NCBI GenBank assembly: GCA_046482825.1
Contig: JAWOEI010000092.1
Location: forward strand, 40,976-104,975
Source: M55B167 sp046482825
Lineage (GTDB): Bacteria > Verrucomicrobiota > Kiritimatiellia > RFP12 > UBA1067
DNA length: 64,000 nt
Direction of reading: 5' to 3'
Shown: piece after piece, positions 52,978 to 61,632 of the stretch
Numbering within the stretch: position 1 is the stretch's first letter
Layout of the letters: every line of letters starts with the position of its first letter
Made by a program: the position numbers and the translations under genes
The notes under the pieces: generated by a model
What the model was told of the DNA's origin: nothing
The model's database searches: none
The model's input: only the letters and a program-made list of their open reading frames with translations

Positions 52978-53697
52978 TTATACTCTCCTGCGTTTGCGTG
53001 GACGACAGCCGTTATGCGGAATCGGTGTGCAGTCCTTGATCATTGTAACATTGATACCGGCCTGCTGGATAGCTCGTACCGCTGATTCACGTCCGGCACC
53101 TGCGCCCTGAATTCTGACTTCACACTCATGCATGCCCTTGGAAACAGCATTGCGGGCGGCATCCTGAGCAACCATAGTCGCGGCAAAAGCGGTGCTTTTC
53201 CGCGACCCTTTAAAACCTGCTTTACCAGCGGAACTCCAAGAGATCACACCCCCGCGGGCGTCTGCAATAGAGACAGCCGTATTGTTAAAAGTTGAACGGA
53301 CAAAGGCGATACCAGCCGGTATGGACTTTCCTCTGCCGCGTTTACGCGCGGTTTCGGCAGCTTTATCAGCCTCGGCTTCATTCGCACCCATTATTGAGGC
53401 AGCTTCACCTCTGGATTTTCCGTCTTTTCTTTCGGCTTTTTCACCATCCCTGCCGTCCTGTTTTTTTTCAGGCCCGGTGTCAGCTCCGGCTTTTTCGTCA
53501 CCTTTGCCGTCCTGTTTTTTCTTCGAGCCGGTTTTTGCTCCGGCTGCCTTTTCAGGTTCGGCGGCAGATTCCGCTTCGGCTTCAGCGGCAGGTGCTTTAT
53601 CAGCCTTTTTCTTTTTCTCGACCTTTTCTTCCGCAACGGAAGAATCAGCCGTTTTCTTTTCTTTTTCTGCTTCTGCTTTTACAGCTTCATCGCTCAT
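52978..53697 (-). CDS. rpsK: 30S ribosomal protein S11 (uS11) with 116-residue charged extension
   Basis: Residues about 117-239 are a normal uS11: IAFVRSTFNNTAVSIADARG, then GKAGFKGSRKSTAFAA, and DCTPIPHNGCRPRKRRRV at the end. The first 116 residues are unusual: almost all Lys, Glu, Ala, Asp and Gly, with an 18-residue tandem duplication at residues 52-69 and 70-87 (AGAKTGSKKKQDGKGDEK and AGADTGPEKKQDGRDGEK). This region is probably disordered. Typical bacterial uS11 is about 129 residues. The ATG at 53697 has GAGG nine bases upstream and starts SDEAVKAEAEKEK. An ATG next to the conserved part was not found with a ribosome site, so the extension is probably translated. Confidence 0.9.
   Translation of the reverse strand: MSDEAVKAEAEKEKKTADSSVAEEKVEKKKKADKAPAAEAEAESAAEPEKAAGAKTGSKKKQDGKGDEKAGADTGPEKKQDGRDGEKAERKDGKSRGEAASIMGANEAEADKAAETARKRGRGKSIPAGIAFVRSTFNNTAVSIADARGGVISWSSAGKAGFKGSRKSTAFAATMVAQDAARNAVSKGMHECEVRIQGAGAGRESAVRAIQQAGINVTMIKDCTPIPHNGCRPRKRRRV
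53437..53544 (-). repeat. Tandem 54-base duplication inside rpsK
   Basis: Two copies of a 54-base unit encode the two 18-residue segments of the uS11 extension (13 of 18 residues identical). The DNA copies start with TGCCGTCCTGTTTTTT on the plus strand, around 53451 and 53505. Confidence 0.75.
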
Positions 53698-53797
53698 ATT
53701 ATAGGCCTCAAATTGTTCTGGCGGATACAACCGAAGCTACCGCTAAACAGCAGTAGCCAGCCAGCATATCCTGACCGGTGGTTTCATCTATCCCTGA

Positions 53798-54181
53798 TCA
53801 CTTCCTACCCCGTACCGGGCTGTTCCGCGGAGCAGAACGTTTACCGCTTTTACGGGTCCTGGAATTAGTTTTGGTTCTCTGTCCTCTGACAGGCAACGCT
53901 CTTTTATGGCGCAGACCGCGATAGGTGCCAATACTAATCAGACGGCGGATATTCTGGGACGTTTCACGTCTAAGATCACCCTCCACCCTATAGTGTTCCT
54001 GAATAAAACCTACTATCTGTCTCACCTCCTCAGGTGTCAGATCATCGGCTTTTTTGGCGGGATCGATTTTACAGTTATCAATCACATCGCCAGCTCTTTT
54101 TGGTCCAATTCCATGGATATACCTCAGAGAATACTCGACTCTCTTGCGTCCCGGTATATCCACTCCCATCAATCTCGGCAT
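53798..54181 (-). CDS. rpsM: 30S ribosomal protein S13 (uS13)
   Basis: The 127-residue protein has the start PRLMGVDIPGRKRVEYSLRY, helix-hairpin GIGPKRAGDVI, and the C-terminal RGLRHKRALPVRGQRTKTN and basic tail that contacts tRNA in the P site. GGAG lies eight bases before the ATG. Confidence 0.98.
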   Translation of the reverse strand: MPRLMGVDIPGRKRVEYSLRYIHGIGPKRAGDVIDNCKIDPAKKADDLTPEEVRQIVGFIQEHYRVEGDLRRETSQNIRRLISIGTYRGLRHKRALPVRGQRTKTNSRTRKSGKRSAPRNSPVRGRK

Positions 54182-54196
54182 TTTTTTATCTCCAAA

Positions 54197-54310
54197 TTAA
54201 CCCTGGCGCTGCTTGTGGCGGGGATTAGTACAAATAACACGTACAATACCCTGACGGCGGATCACTCGACACCGTTCACACATGCGCCGCACTGAACTGC
54301 GAACTTTCAT
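54197..54310 (-). CDS. rpmJ: 50S ribosomal protein L36 (bL36)
   Basis: The 37-residue frame begins MKVRSSVRRMCERC and ends RHKQRQG. The Cys-x-x-Cys (C11, C14), a later Cys and His give the zinc-ribbon (C+) form. AAGGAG lies six bases upstream of the ATG. It sits between map and rpsM, but infA, which normally separates map and rpmJ, is absent from the 78-base spacer. Confidence 0.95.
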   Translation of the reverse strand: MKVRSSVRRMCERCRVIRRQGIVRVICTNPRHKQRQG

Positions 54311-54388
54311 GGTTTACTCCTTATTCGAAAAAGGCTTTGGATTTAACCAAAAGTCCGTCACCTTGTCTATCAAAAAAACTGGAAATTC

Positions 54389-55141
54389 TCATGCCAGCGT
54401 CAGAATTTCCACGCTATCATCGAGCACTGCCACGGTGTGCTCGAAGTGTGCGGACGGTTTCCCGTCACACGTAACTACCGTCCAGTCGTCATCCAGAACA
54501 ACAACCCCGGCTTCTCCCAGATTAACCATAGGCTCAATTGCAATGGTCATTCCCGGTTTCAGCACAGGGCCCTTCCCCGACGCGCCATAGTTCGGAACCT
54601 GCGGTTCTTCGTGGAGGTGACGCCCCACGCCGTGACCCACAAACTGACGGACAACCGAGCATCCGGAGGCTTCCGCCACACACTGTACCGTATGGGAGAT
54701 ATCCGAAAGCCTTGCACCCGGCCTGACAGCTTCCACAGCCTGTTGAAGTGCCCGTCTGGTTGTCTCAACCAGACGGATTACATCAAAGTCAACCGCTCCG
54801 ACCATTACAGTCAGGGCATTGTCCCCATGAAAGCCGTTATAAAAAACCCCGACGTCCAGGCTTACAATATCACCAGAACATATCTTTCTGTCTCCCGGTA
54901 TCCCGTGAATAACCTCATCGTTGATAGATATACACATTGCAGCGGGATAACCGCAATACCCCAGAAAGGATGGTTTTCCTTTCATTTCCGAAATCATATC
55001 CCGTGCCGTCTGGTCAAGTTCAGCTGTGGTTACCCCCGGTCTGACCAGATCGGCCACTCCATGTAGCACTTCAGCGGACATACGGCAGCTTGTACGCATG
55101 GCGTTTAAATCAGCCTCGCTCTTTAATGGTATCCTGCTCAT
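54389..55141 (-). CDS. map: Methionine aminopeptidase type I
   Basis: The 250-residue enzyme removes the initiator Met. The five metal ligands are recognisable: Asp in VSLDVGVFYNGFHGDNALT (two), His in FVGHGVGRHLHEEP, Glu in AIEPMVNLG, and Glu in HFEHTVAVLDD. Length and motif spacing are normal for type I. Its start overlaps the end of adk by four bases (ATGA), so it is translationally coupled to adk. Confidence 0.98.
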   Translation of the reverse strand: MSRIPLKSEADLNAMRTSCRMSAEVLHGVADLVRPGVTTAELDQTARDMISEMKGKPSFLGYCGYPAAMCISINDEVIHGIPGDRKICSGDIVSLDVGVFYNGFHGDNALTVMVGAVDFDVIRLVETTRRALQQAVEAVRPGARLSDISHTVQCVAEASGCSVVRQFVGHGVGRHLHEEPQVPNYGASGKGPVLKPGMTIAIEPMVNLGEAGVVVLDDDWTVVTCDGKPSAHFEHTVAVLDDSVEILTLA

Positions 55142-55785
55142 GCTAAAGCCTCACGAAGCTGTCCGGCAACATCATCAATATCACCAACTCCATCAATCCG
55201 CGTCAAAAGTCCCCGCGAACTGTAGTAATCGATCAGCGGAACTGTCTGTTCTCTGTAGACAGCCAGGCGATGCTTCACCGTCTCCGGATTATCATCCTTT
55301 CTAACAACCAGTTCAGATCCGCATACGTCACATATGCCGTCCTTTTCAGGACGTATCGTCTTGATGTGGTAAGCCGCACCGCATTTCGGGCATGTGCGCC
55401 GTCCAGCGATACGCTCGAACAAAATATCATCGGCAACTTCCAGTAGAATAACCGCATGCAGCTTCGCACTGCTGTCATCAATGATACGTTCCAGGATTTC
55501 CGCCTGCGCCGCTGTCCGCGGGAATCCGTCTAAGATAAGGGTTCGGTTGTCTTCCGCCTCCGCGATAAAATCCTTTATCAGATCGGCGATCACGCTGTCG
55601 GGAACCAATTCACCCTTTGCCATACAGGCTTCAGCTTCACATCCGGCAGGAGTCTGACGTTTCACCGCATCACGGAGAAGGTCCCCGCTGGAAACATGCC
55701 TGAAAGCGTCTGACTGCGCAGTCAGACGACCTGCGATAGTACCTTTACCGGATCCGGGAGCTCCTAATAAAATTACAATTTTCAT
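55138..55785 (-). CDS. adk: Adenylate kinase, zinc-type LID
   Basis: The 215-residue enzyme balances ATP, ADP and AMP. The P-loop GAPGSGKGT is at 7-15. The LID domain has a four-Cys zinc site (CPKC ... CDVC), which in E. coli-type enzymes is absent. LDGFPRT and the C-terminal DDNPETVKHRL follow. In many bacteria secY precedes adk; here the upstream sequence is a 204-base spacer facing a divergent gene, so adk seems to open the operon. No clear Shine-Dalgarno sequence precedes the ATG. Confidence 0.97.
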   Translation of the reverse strand: MKIVILLGAPGSGKGTIAGRLTAQSDAFRHVSSGDLLRDAVKRQTPAGCEAEACMAKGELVPDSVIADLIKDFIAEAEDNRTLILDGFPRTAAQAEILERIIDDSSAKLHAVILLEVADDILFERIAGRRTCPKCGAAYHIKTIRPEKDGICDVCGSELVVRKDDNPETVKHRLAVYREQTVPLIDYYSSRGLLTRIDGVGDIDDVAGQLREALA

Positions 55786-55989
55786 ACGGATTTAAAATCG
55801 TAGCAAAAGAAGTTAGACTTTTCAACCCTGCATCACCATATTTTTCAATTTTCTCCATTTTCGTTCATAACAGGCAAAATTGCTTTGAAACAGTGTCGCA
55901 GTTTTGTAGAATATCAGATAAAAGAGAAATGAAACCGGAAGAGCTGTTTTTTACTTCCCCTCCTTCACCTTTATTCCCGGGAGAATCAC

Positions 55990-56709
55990 ATGCCCCACAC
56001 AATGCTTACAGTTTCACAGGCTGCACGTCACATCTGCATTCCTGAAAAACAGCTTCGCCATCTGGCGCTTCAGAACGAAATTCCATGCATAAAGAAAGGC
56101 GATCAGTTTTTCTTTGAACACCGGCAGCTGGATGACTGGGCGCAGCAGCGTATAATGCGTCTGTCCCCAAACCACCTGAAACAACATCATCTCCGTGTCG
56201 CTGCGGAGCACAACAGGAATATAAGCGATGACCACATGCTTGAAAAACTGCTCACAGTCGATCGCATACATCCTGAGCTAAAATCAAAAACCAAACCGGG
56301 GCTTATCCGTGATATGGTTAAAGCTGCATCTGACACCGGACTGCTCAACGACGAGGAGTATCTGCACAGGGAACTGCTTGCACGGGAGGAAATCGGTTCA
56401 ACCGCAATCGGTGACGGAGCGGCCCTGCTTCACAACAGGTATTTTGATAAATACACCTTCGAAGAATCGTTCATCGTGCTGGGGCGGACTGTAAAACCGC
56501 TGTTTTTCGGCTGTCAGAACGGAGGTCCCACCGATATATTCTTTCTTATATGCTGTATCGATGACGAACTGCATCTGCATGTTCTGGCCCGCATATGCAT
56601 GCTAATACACGGAACAGAACTGATGCCATCCCTGCGGGCGGCGGAAACAGCGGAGGATATGTTCAATACGCTGCGATCCGCAGAACAAGAGCTGCTCAGA
56701 GAACTTTAA
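55990..56709 (+). CDS. HTH (excisionase-type) plus PTS EIIA(Ntr)-like fusion
   Basis: The 239-residue protein has two parts. Residues about 5-55 are a helix-turn-helix of the excisionase/MerR-like type (LTVSQAARHICIPEKQLRHL ... IPCIKKGDQFFF). Residues about 88-238 are a PTS EIIA domain of the nitrogen group, where STAIGDGAALLHNR contains His148, the expected phosphorylation site (compare STGIGNGVAIPHGR). GGGAG lies six bases upstream of the ATG. It precedes ppx-ppk1-pfk, so its phosphorylation state may report PEP or energy status to polyphosphate metabolism; that is an inference. No HPr or EI is in the window. Confidence 0.78.
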   Translation: MPHTMLTVSQAARHICIPEKQLRHLALQNEIPCIKKGDQFFFEHRQLDDWAQQRIMRLSPNHLKQHHLRVAAEHNRNISDDHMLEKLLTVDRIHPELKSKTKPGLIRDMVKAASDTGLLNDEEYLHRELLAREEIGSTAIGDGAALLHNRYFDKYTFEESFIVLGRTVKPLFFGCQNGGPTDIFFLICCIDDELHLHVLARICMLIHGTELMPSLRAAETAEDMFNTLRSAEQELLREL

Positions 56710-56772
56710 TCGCTATAGAATCAACTTCTGAAAAACAAACAAATAAAATCGGAATACGCTGTTACAGAACTT

Positions 56773-58323
56773 ATGCAAAAACCTAAAATCAAAGCTGTAA
56801 TCGATCTGGGATCTGTTTCCGTCCGTATGGAAGTTGTGCAGATCGGAGCTGAAGGCGGCATCAAGCCGCTGGACGCCCTCTCTCAAAGTGTTCAGCTGGG
56901 GCGTGACACTTTCACTGGCGGACGCATCAAAAGAAACTCCGTTGAACAGTGCGTCAAAGCTTTCCGCAGCTTTACAACAGTTCTGAATGAATACGGCATT
57001 GATTTGGAACAGGATGTGACAGCCGTCGCAACCAGTGCCGTGCGTGAAGCGCGGAACTGCGACACATTTCTCGAGCGCCTCTACGTAGCAACAGGCATCT
57101 GGGTTCAGCCTATTGACGGAGCAACCGTCAACCGCCTTACCTTCCTCGGCATCTGGCCGCTGATCAAGTGCCGGCCCAAACTGCTGCGGAAAAACATCAG
57201 CGTTCTTGAAATCGGCGGCGGGAGCACCGATCTTCTCGGACTGCAGAACGGCGAAGTCCGTTTTTCACACTCCTACCGTTTCGGCAGCTATCGCTTCAGA
57301 GAAACAACCCTCGCAATGAATCTCTCGAAACAATCCGAACTGGAAATGGCAAAAAACGAAATACAGGGACTGCTGAAGTCGCTGGATTCTGATCTGGGAG
57401 AGATCCGCATGCAGCGGCTCATTCTCATGGGAGGCGAGGTCCGTTTCGCCGCAAGACGCCTTCGTCCTGAATGGCGGGGCACTTCCCTGCTGACAGTTGA
57501 TGTATCCGGCCTGAAGAAAATGGCGGAAGAGTTCTTTCCCATGGAAGCTGAAACCATTGCCGCCAGACACAACATGCCGATGGAAGAGGCTCAGATACTG
57601 GGATTTTCACTGCTGGCCTATACCCGCGTAGCCGAACATTTCTCGCTCAGACAGGTATTTCTTTGTGACGCGTCCCTGCGCAGCGGACTGCTGGCGGAAT
57701 GCGGCAGCCCGGTTGAATGGCAAAAAGATTTTGACCGTCAAATAATTTCATCCGCTTTGCAAATTGCGGAAAAATACAATATAGACATAAAACATGCCGA
57801 ATGCGTTGAGCGGATCGCCATGAAAATATTTGACCGGATGAAAGCTGAACACAAGCTGCCTCCGCATTACGCTCTTCTGCTGAGGGTCGCCTGCATCCTG
57901 CATGACTGCGGACGTTTCATCTCGCTTTCCGGTCACCATAAACACAGTAAATACCTTATTGAGCACAGCGACCTTTTCGGACTTAACCGAAAGGACATCA
58001 GGATAGTAGCCATGGTGGCTCGTTACCACCGCCGCGCGGAACCCAAACCCGGTCACTCTGACTACAATGCTCTTTCGAGAAACGACAAACTCATTATCAA
58101 CAAACTCGCCGCCATACTCAGGGTGGCTGACGCACTGGACAGTCTGCACACCCAGAACGCGGGCGACTGCATCATCACACGTACAGAAAATGAACTGCGT
58201 TTCCACATCCGTAAACCGGGCGACATCAATAGCGCCCGCCTCGCATTAGTGGAAAAAGCCAGGCTTTTCGAGCAGATATTCGGATTGACTGTAGTGCCGG
58301 TTCTGCGCGACAGGAAAGAATAG
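56773..58323 (+). CDS. ppx: Exopolyphosphatase/GppA family protein with HD domain
   Basis: The 516-residue protein belongs to the Ppx/GppA family. The N-terminal nucleotide-binding fold has AVIDLGSVSVRMEVVQIG and EIGGGSTDLLG. The C-terminal part contains an HD-type domain with CILHDCGRFISLSGHHKHS, as in E. coli Ppx and long GppA. It hydrolyses polyphosphate ends or pppGpp; which one is not decided by sequence. The link to ppk1 two bases downstream favours polyphosphate. No clear ribosome site precedes the ATG at 56773. Confidence 0.92.
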   Translation: MQKPKIKAVIDLGSVSVRMEVVQIGAEGGIKPLDALSQSVQLGRDTFTGGRIKRNSVEQCVKAFRSFTTVLNEYGIDLEQDVTAVATSAVREARNCDTFLERLYVATGIWVQPIDGATVNRLTFLGIWPLIKCRPKLLRKNISVLEIGGGSTDLLGLQNGEVRFSHSYRFGSYRFRETTLAMNLSKQSELEMAKNEIQGLLKSLDSDLGEIRMQRLILMGGEVRFAARRLRPEWRGTSLLTVDVSGLKKMAEEFFPMEAETIAARHNMPMEEAQILGFSLLAYTRVAEHFSLRQVFLCDASLRSGLLAECGSPVEWQKDFDRQIISSALQIAEKYNIDIKHAECVERIAMKIFDRMKAEHKLPPHYALLLRVACILHDCGRFISLSGHHKHSKYLIEHSDLFGLNRKDIRIVAMVARYHRRAEPKPGHSDYNALSRNDKLIINKLAAILRVADALDSLHTQNAGDCIITRTENELRFHIRKPGDINSARLALVEKARLFEQIFGLTVVPVLRDRKE

Positions 58324-58325
58324 AT

Positions 58326-60416
58326 ATGGCATCCGGAACAAAATATTTCAACCGCGAACTCAGCTGGCTGGAATTCAATCAGCGGGTTCTTCATGAAGCA
58401 TATGATCTGAATAATCCGGTATTTGAACGACTGAAGTTCCTTGCCATAACCGCATCAAACCTGGATGAATTTTTCATGGTGCGGGTTGGCGGTCTGCACA
58501 GCGCGTATAAAGCGGGAAGACGTAAAAAGGACATATCCGGTCTGACGCCCTGCAGACAACTGCAACTGCTGAAGGCAAGAGCTCGTGTAATGAACGAGGC
58601 TCAATACCATTGTTTTAACGATATTATTATGCCTGAACTGGCGGAATCGGGTATCAGACGGATACGCATGGAGGAGCTGAAAAACCCGCAGCGGAGTTTT
58701 CTGTCTGCATTTTTCTCGAACGAGCTGTATCCCTGTGTCACGCCTATGTGCATTACTCCCGCAAAGCAACTGCCCCTGATTCACTCTCTTTCCCTTTACT
58801 GTGCGGTCAGAATTCAGGATAGCGGAAGTGAAAAATTTACGCTGATACCCATGCCACGTTCTATACAGCGCATTATCGAGCTTCCATCTGAAAACGGCTA
58901 CGAATATGCGCTTCTGGAAGACGTGATCGGAAAGTATATAAACGACTGGTTCCCCGGACAGAAGGTTCATGAATGCATTACGTTCCGCATCACCCGCAAT
59001 GCCGATATGGCTGTACAGGAGGATGAAGCACCCGACCTTCTGAGAGGAATGGAGGAAATTCTTGAAGAGCGCAAAACAAGCGACTGCATACGACTGGAAA
59101 TTGAATCCCGTGCCAGCCGTAAAATCGTCAGGCTCATACAGGGAGTCCTCAGTGTCGGCAACGATCAGACATATCTTCAGAACGGCCCCATAGATTTGAA
59201 AGCTTTCATGCAAATTGCATCGGTAAATGCTTTTGACGAACTCAGGGTCGAACCGTGGATCCCCTCACCGTCACCGAAAATCGACTCCCGCAAAAGTCTG
59301 TTCCATCAGATAAATAACAACGATATACTTCTCCACCACCCCTATGAAAGTTTTGACCCGATTATACGGTTCATAGAGGAAGCCGCAGGCGACCCGGATG
59401 TTATCGCCATAAAACAGGTGCTTTACAGGACAAGTGAACATAGCCCCATAGTGAATGCTCTGAAAAAAGCTGCCGCAAGGGGCAAGTCTGTAACAGTTCT
59501 GATAGAACTCAAAGCACGCTTCGATGAAGCACACAACATAGAGGAAGCCAACGAGCTGGAACAGGCCGGAGTTCAGGTTATATACGGTGTAAAAGGCTTC
59601 AAGACACACACAAAAATATGCCTGGCCGTCCGCAGAACAGCTCACGGGATTGTCCGCTATGCCCATTTCGGAACGGGCAACTACAACGATGCCACTGCCA
59701 AACTCTACAGCGACATCGGACTTCTGACCTGCAACGAAGACCTCTGCTCGGATGCAGCCGCATTCTTCAACATCATCGGAGCACATACCCAGCCGCAACC
59801 TCTGCGCAAGGCAGTCATGGCCCCTATACAGCTCAGGAACCGCCTGATTGAACTGATAGATCTTGAAATAAATCTCAATAAAAAAGGCGGACGCGGTCAT
59901 ATAATCGCAAAGATGAACTCGCTGCTGGACCGTATTCTGATAGACAAACTTTACGAAGCATCCAGGGCCGGTGTCAGAATACAGCTCAATGTGCGCGGCA
60001 TCTGCTGCCTCGTTCCGGGAGTGCGCGGTCTCAGTGAAAACATCACTGTAACCAGTATTGTTGACCGCTATCTTGAACATGCGCGTATATTCTACTTCAG
60101 GCACGGCGGTGAAAAGCGCGTGTTCATTTCATCCGCCGACTGGATGCCCCGCAACCTTAACGGACGTTTTGAACTGATGGTTCCCGTCGAAACCCCCGAG
60201 TGCCGCGACAGGCTTATTGATATACTGAAAACATCAATTAAAGACACTGTTAAAAGCTGGAAACTAAACAGTGACGGAAGCTATACCGCCTGCCGTAAAA
60301 GCGGAAAAAACGCCGTTCGGTCCCAGGAGATATTCTATCGGAACGCATGTCGAGCATCCGACAAAGCGGGTGAGATGCGTCGCACACAGTTTAAACCGCA
60401 CCGTCCTGAAAAATAA
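58326..60416 (+). CDS. ppk1: Polyphosphate kinase 1
   Basis: PPK1 makes long-chain polyphosphate from ATP. The 696-residue protein has the N-terminal NRELSWLEFNQRVL, the catalytic PLD-like domains with HFGTGNYNDATAKLY (autophosphorylated His), and the second His-containing stretch near FRHGGEKRVFISSADWMPRN. It follows ppx with only a two-base spacer, so the pair is one unit. Normal length. Confidence 0.98.
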   Translation: MASGTKYFNRELSWLEFNQRVLHEAYDLNNPVFERLKFLAITASNLDEFFMVRVGGLHSAYKAGRRKKDISGLTPCRQLQLLKARARVMNEAQYHCFNDIIMPELAESGIRRIRMEELKNPQRSFLSAFFSNELYPCVTPMCITPAKQLPLIHSLSLYCAVRIQDSGSEKFTLIPMPRSIQRIIELPSENGYEYALLEDVIGKYINDWFPGQKVHECITFRITRNADMAVQEDEAPDLLRGMEEILEERKTSDCIRLEIESRASRKIVRLIQGVLSVGNDQTYLQNGPIDLKAFMQIASVNAFDELRVEPWIPSPSPKIDSRKSLFHQINNNDILLHHPYESFDPIIRFIEEAAGDPDVIAIKQVLYRTSEHSPIVNALKKAAARGKSVTVLIELKARFDEAHNIEEANELEQAGVQVIYGVKGFKTHTKICLAVRRTAHGIVRYAHFGTGNYNDATAKLYSDIGLLTCNEDLCSDAAAFFNIIGAHTQPQPLRKAVMAPIQLRNRLIELIDLEINLNKKGGRGHIIAKMNSLLDRILIDKLYEASRAGVRIQLNVRGICCLVPGVRGLSENITVTSIVDRYLEHARIFYFRHGGEKRVFISSADWMPRNLNGRFELMVPVETPECRDRLIDILKTSIKDTVKSWKLNSDGSYTACRKSGKNAVRSQEIFYRNACRASDKAGEMRRTQFKPHRPEK

Positions 60417-60445
60417 AACTGACCAATGGAAAGATTTTACAGAAA

Positions 60446-61567
60446 ATGCACAGAAACAGACCTGAATGTATAGGAATACTGACAGCCGGGGGCGACTGCC
60501 CCGGTCTTAATGCAGCCATACGCGGAGTCGCAAAATCTGTTCTGCCCCGGGGTATTAAAGTTCTCGGCATACAAGATGGATTCCGGGGCCTTGTGGAAAA
60601 CCGCATGGTAAGTCTGGAAGACAAGGATGTCAGCGGCATACTTACCCGCGGCGGAACCCACCTCGGATCATCCAGAGATAAACCGCATAAAATGAATATG
60701 GGCGGAAAAATCATGGACATGACGGGTGTAGCCCTTGAGAACATCAGAAAAAACCAGATCGACTGCCTTGTATGCCTGGGAGGCAACGGAACCCAGAAAA
60801 ACGCCATGCGCCTGCATGAAGCTGGCGGTATAAACGTTATGACACTTCCCAAAACCATTGATAACGATGTCGCCGAAACCGATATAACATTCGGTTTCGA
60901 TTCCGCCATGACCATAGCCACGGAAGCTATAGACAGGCTGCACACCACTGCAACCAGTCATCACCGCGCCATAGTCTGCGAGATAATGGGTAACAAGGCC
61001 GGGTGGCTTGCTCTCGGCGCCGGGATCGCTGGCGGGGCGGATATTATTCTCCTGCCTGAAATTCCCTACGACATCAACGTGGTTATACGGCACCTTAAAG
61101 CCCGACGACAACAGCACAAACGATTCTCCATCATAGCCGTCGCAGAGGGCGCGCGTTCAAAAGAGGAGTCCCTGATGCCTGTCGGCAGACTCAAGAAAAA
61201 AAAGACCAAAGAGATAAGACTGACAGATGAAGGTCATGTCCTGATACAGGAACCGAAGGCCAGCCGTATTGCGAGAGAAATCCAGCAGGCATCCGGACTG
61301 GAGGTGCGGGTCACATCGCTTGGACATATTCAGCGGGGCGGAGTTCCCACACCCACAGACCGCCTCCTCTGCACGCGCCTGGGTGCCAAAGCAGGGGAAA
61401 TGATAGCAGCGGAAAAGTACAATGTTCTTATTGCCGTCAAAGGTGAAAAGTGCGTTGCCGTGCCTCTCAAAAAAGTCGCGGGAATCACAAAAAAGCTGCC
61501 GCTGGACCATCCCTGGATCAGAACCGCATCAGCCATCGGCACCTGCCTGGGTGACACGCTGGAATAA
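60446..61567 (+). CDS. 6-phosphofructokinase, mixed ATP/PPi signature
   Basis: The 373-residue PFK-A fold protein begins with GILTAGGDCPGLNAAIRG. The key residues are mixed: GGNGT (112-116) has Gly at the place equivalent to E. coli Gly104, which favours ATP, but PKTIDND (135-141) has Lys at the E. coli Gly124 place, which favours pyrophosphate. The catalytic Asp139 is kept, and Asp103 (E. coli) is Asn. Such a combination occurs in mixed-substrate (group III) enzymes, so the phosphoryl donor is uncertain. It lies 30 bases after ppk1. Confidence 0.93.
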   Translation: MHRNRPECIGILTAGGDCPGLNAAIRGVAKSVLPRGIKVLGIQDGFRGLVENRMVSLEDKDVSGILTRGGTHLGSSRDKPHKMNMGGKIMDMTGVALENIRKNQIDCLVCLGGNGTQKNAMRLHEAGGINVMTLPKTIDNDVAETDITFGFDSAMTIATEAIDRLHTTATSHHRAIVCEIMGNKAGWLALGAGIAGGADIILLPEIPYDINVVIRHLKARRQQHKRFSIIAVAEGARSKEESLMPVGRLKKKKTKEIRLTDEGHVLIQEPKASRIAREIQQASGLEVRVTSLGHIQRGGVPTPTDRLLCTRLGAKAGEMIAAEKYNVLIAVKGEKCVAVPLKKVAGITKKLPLDHPWIRTASAIGTCLGDTLE

Positions 61568-61632
61568 ATATTTCCAAAACTAACTGATTAAATTATACGC
61601 TCATACATCAAACAAAGAACTCATTATTATCA

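Noticed and set aside
59271..60104. 277-codon minus-strand frame opposite ppk1
   Set aside because: The plus-strand frame has full PPK1 motifs; the antisense frame is a shadow.
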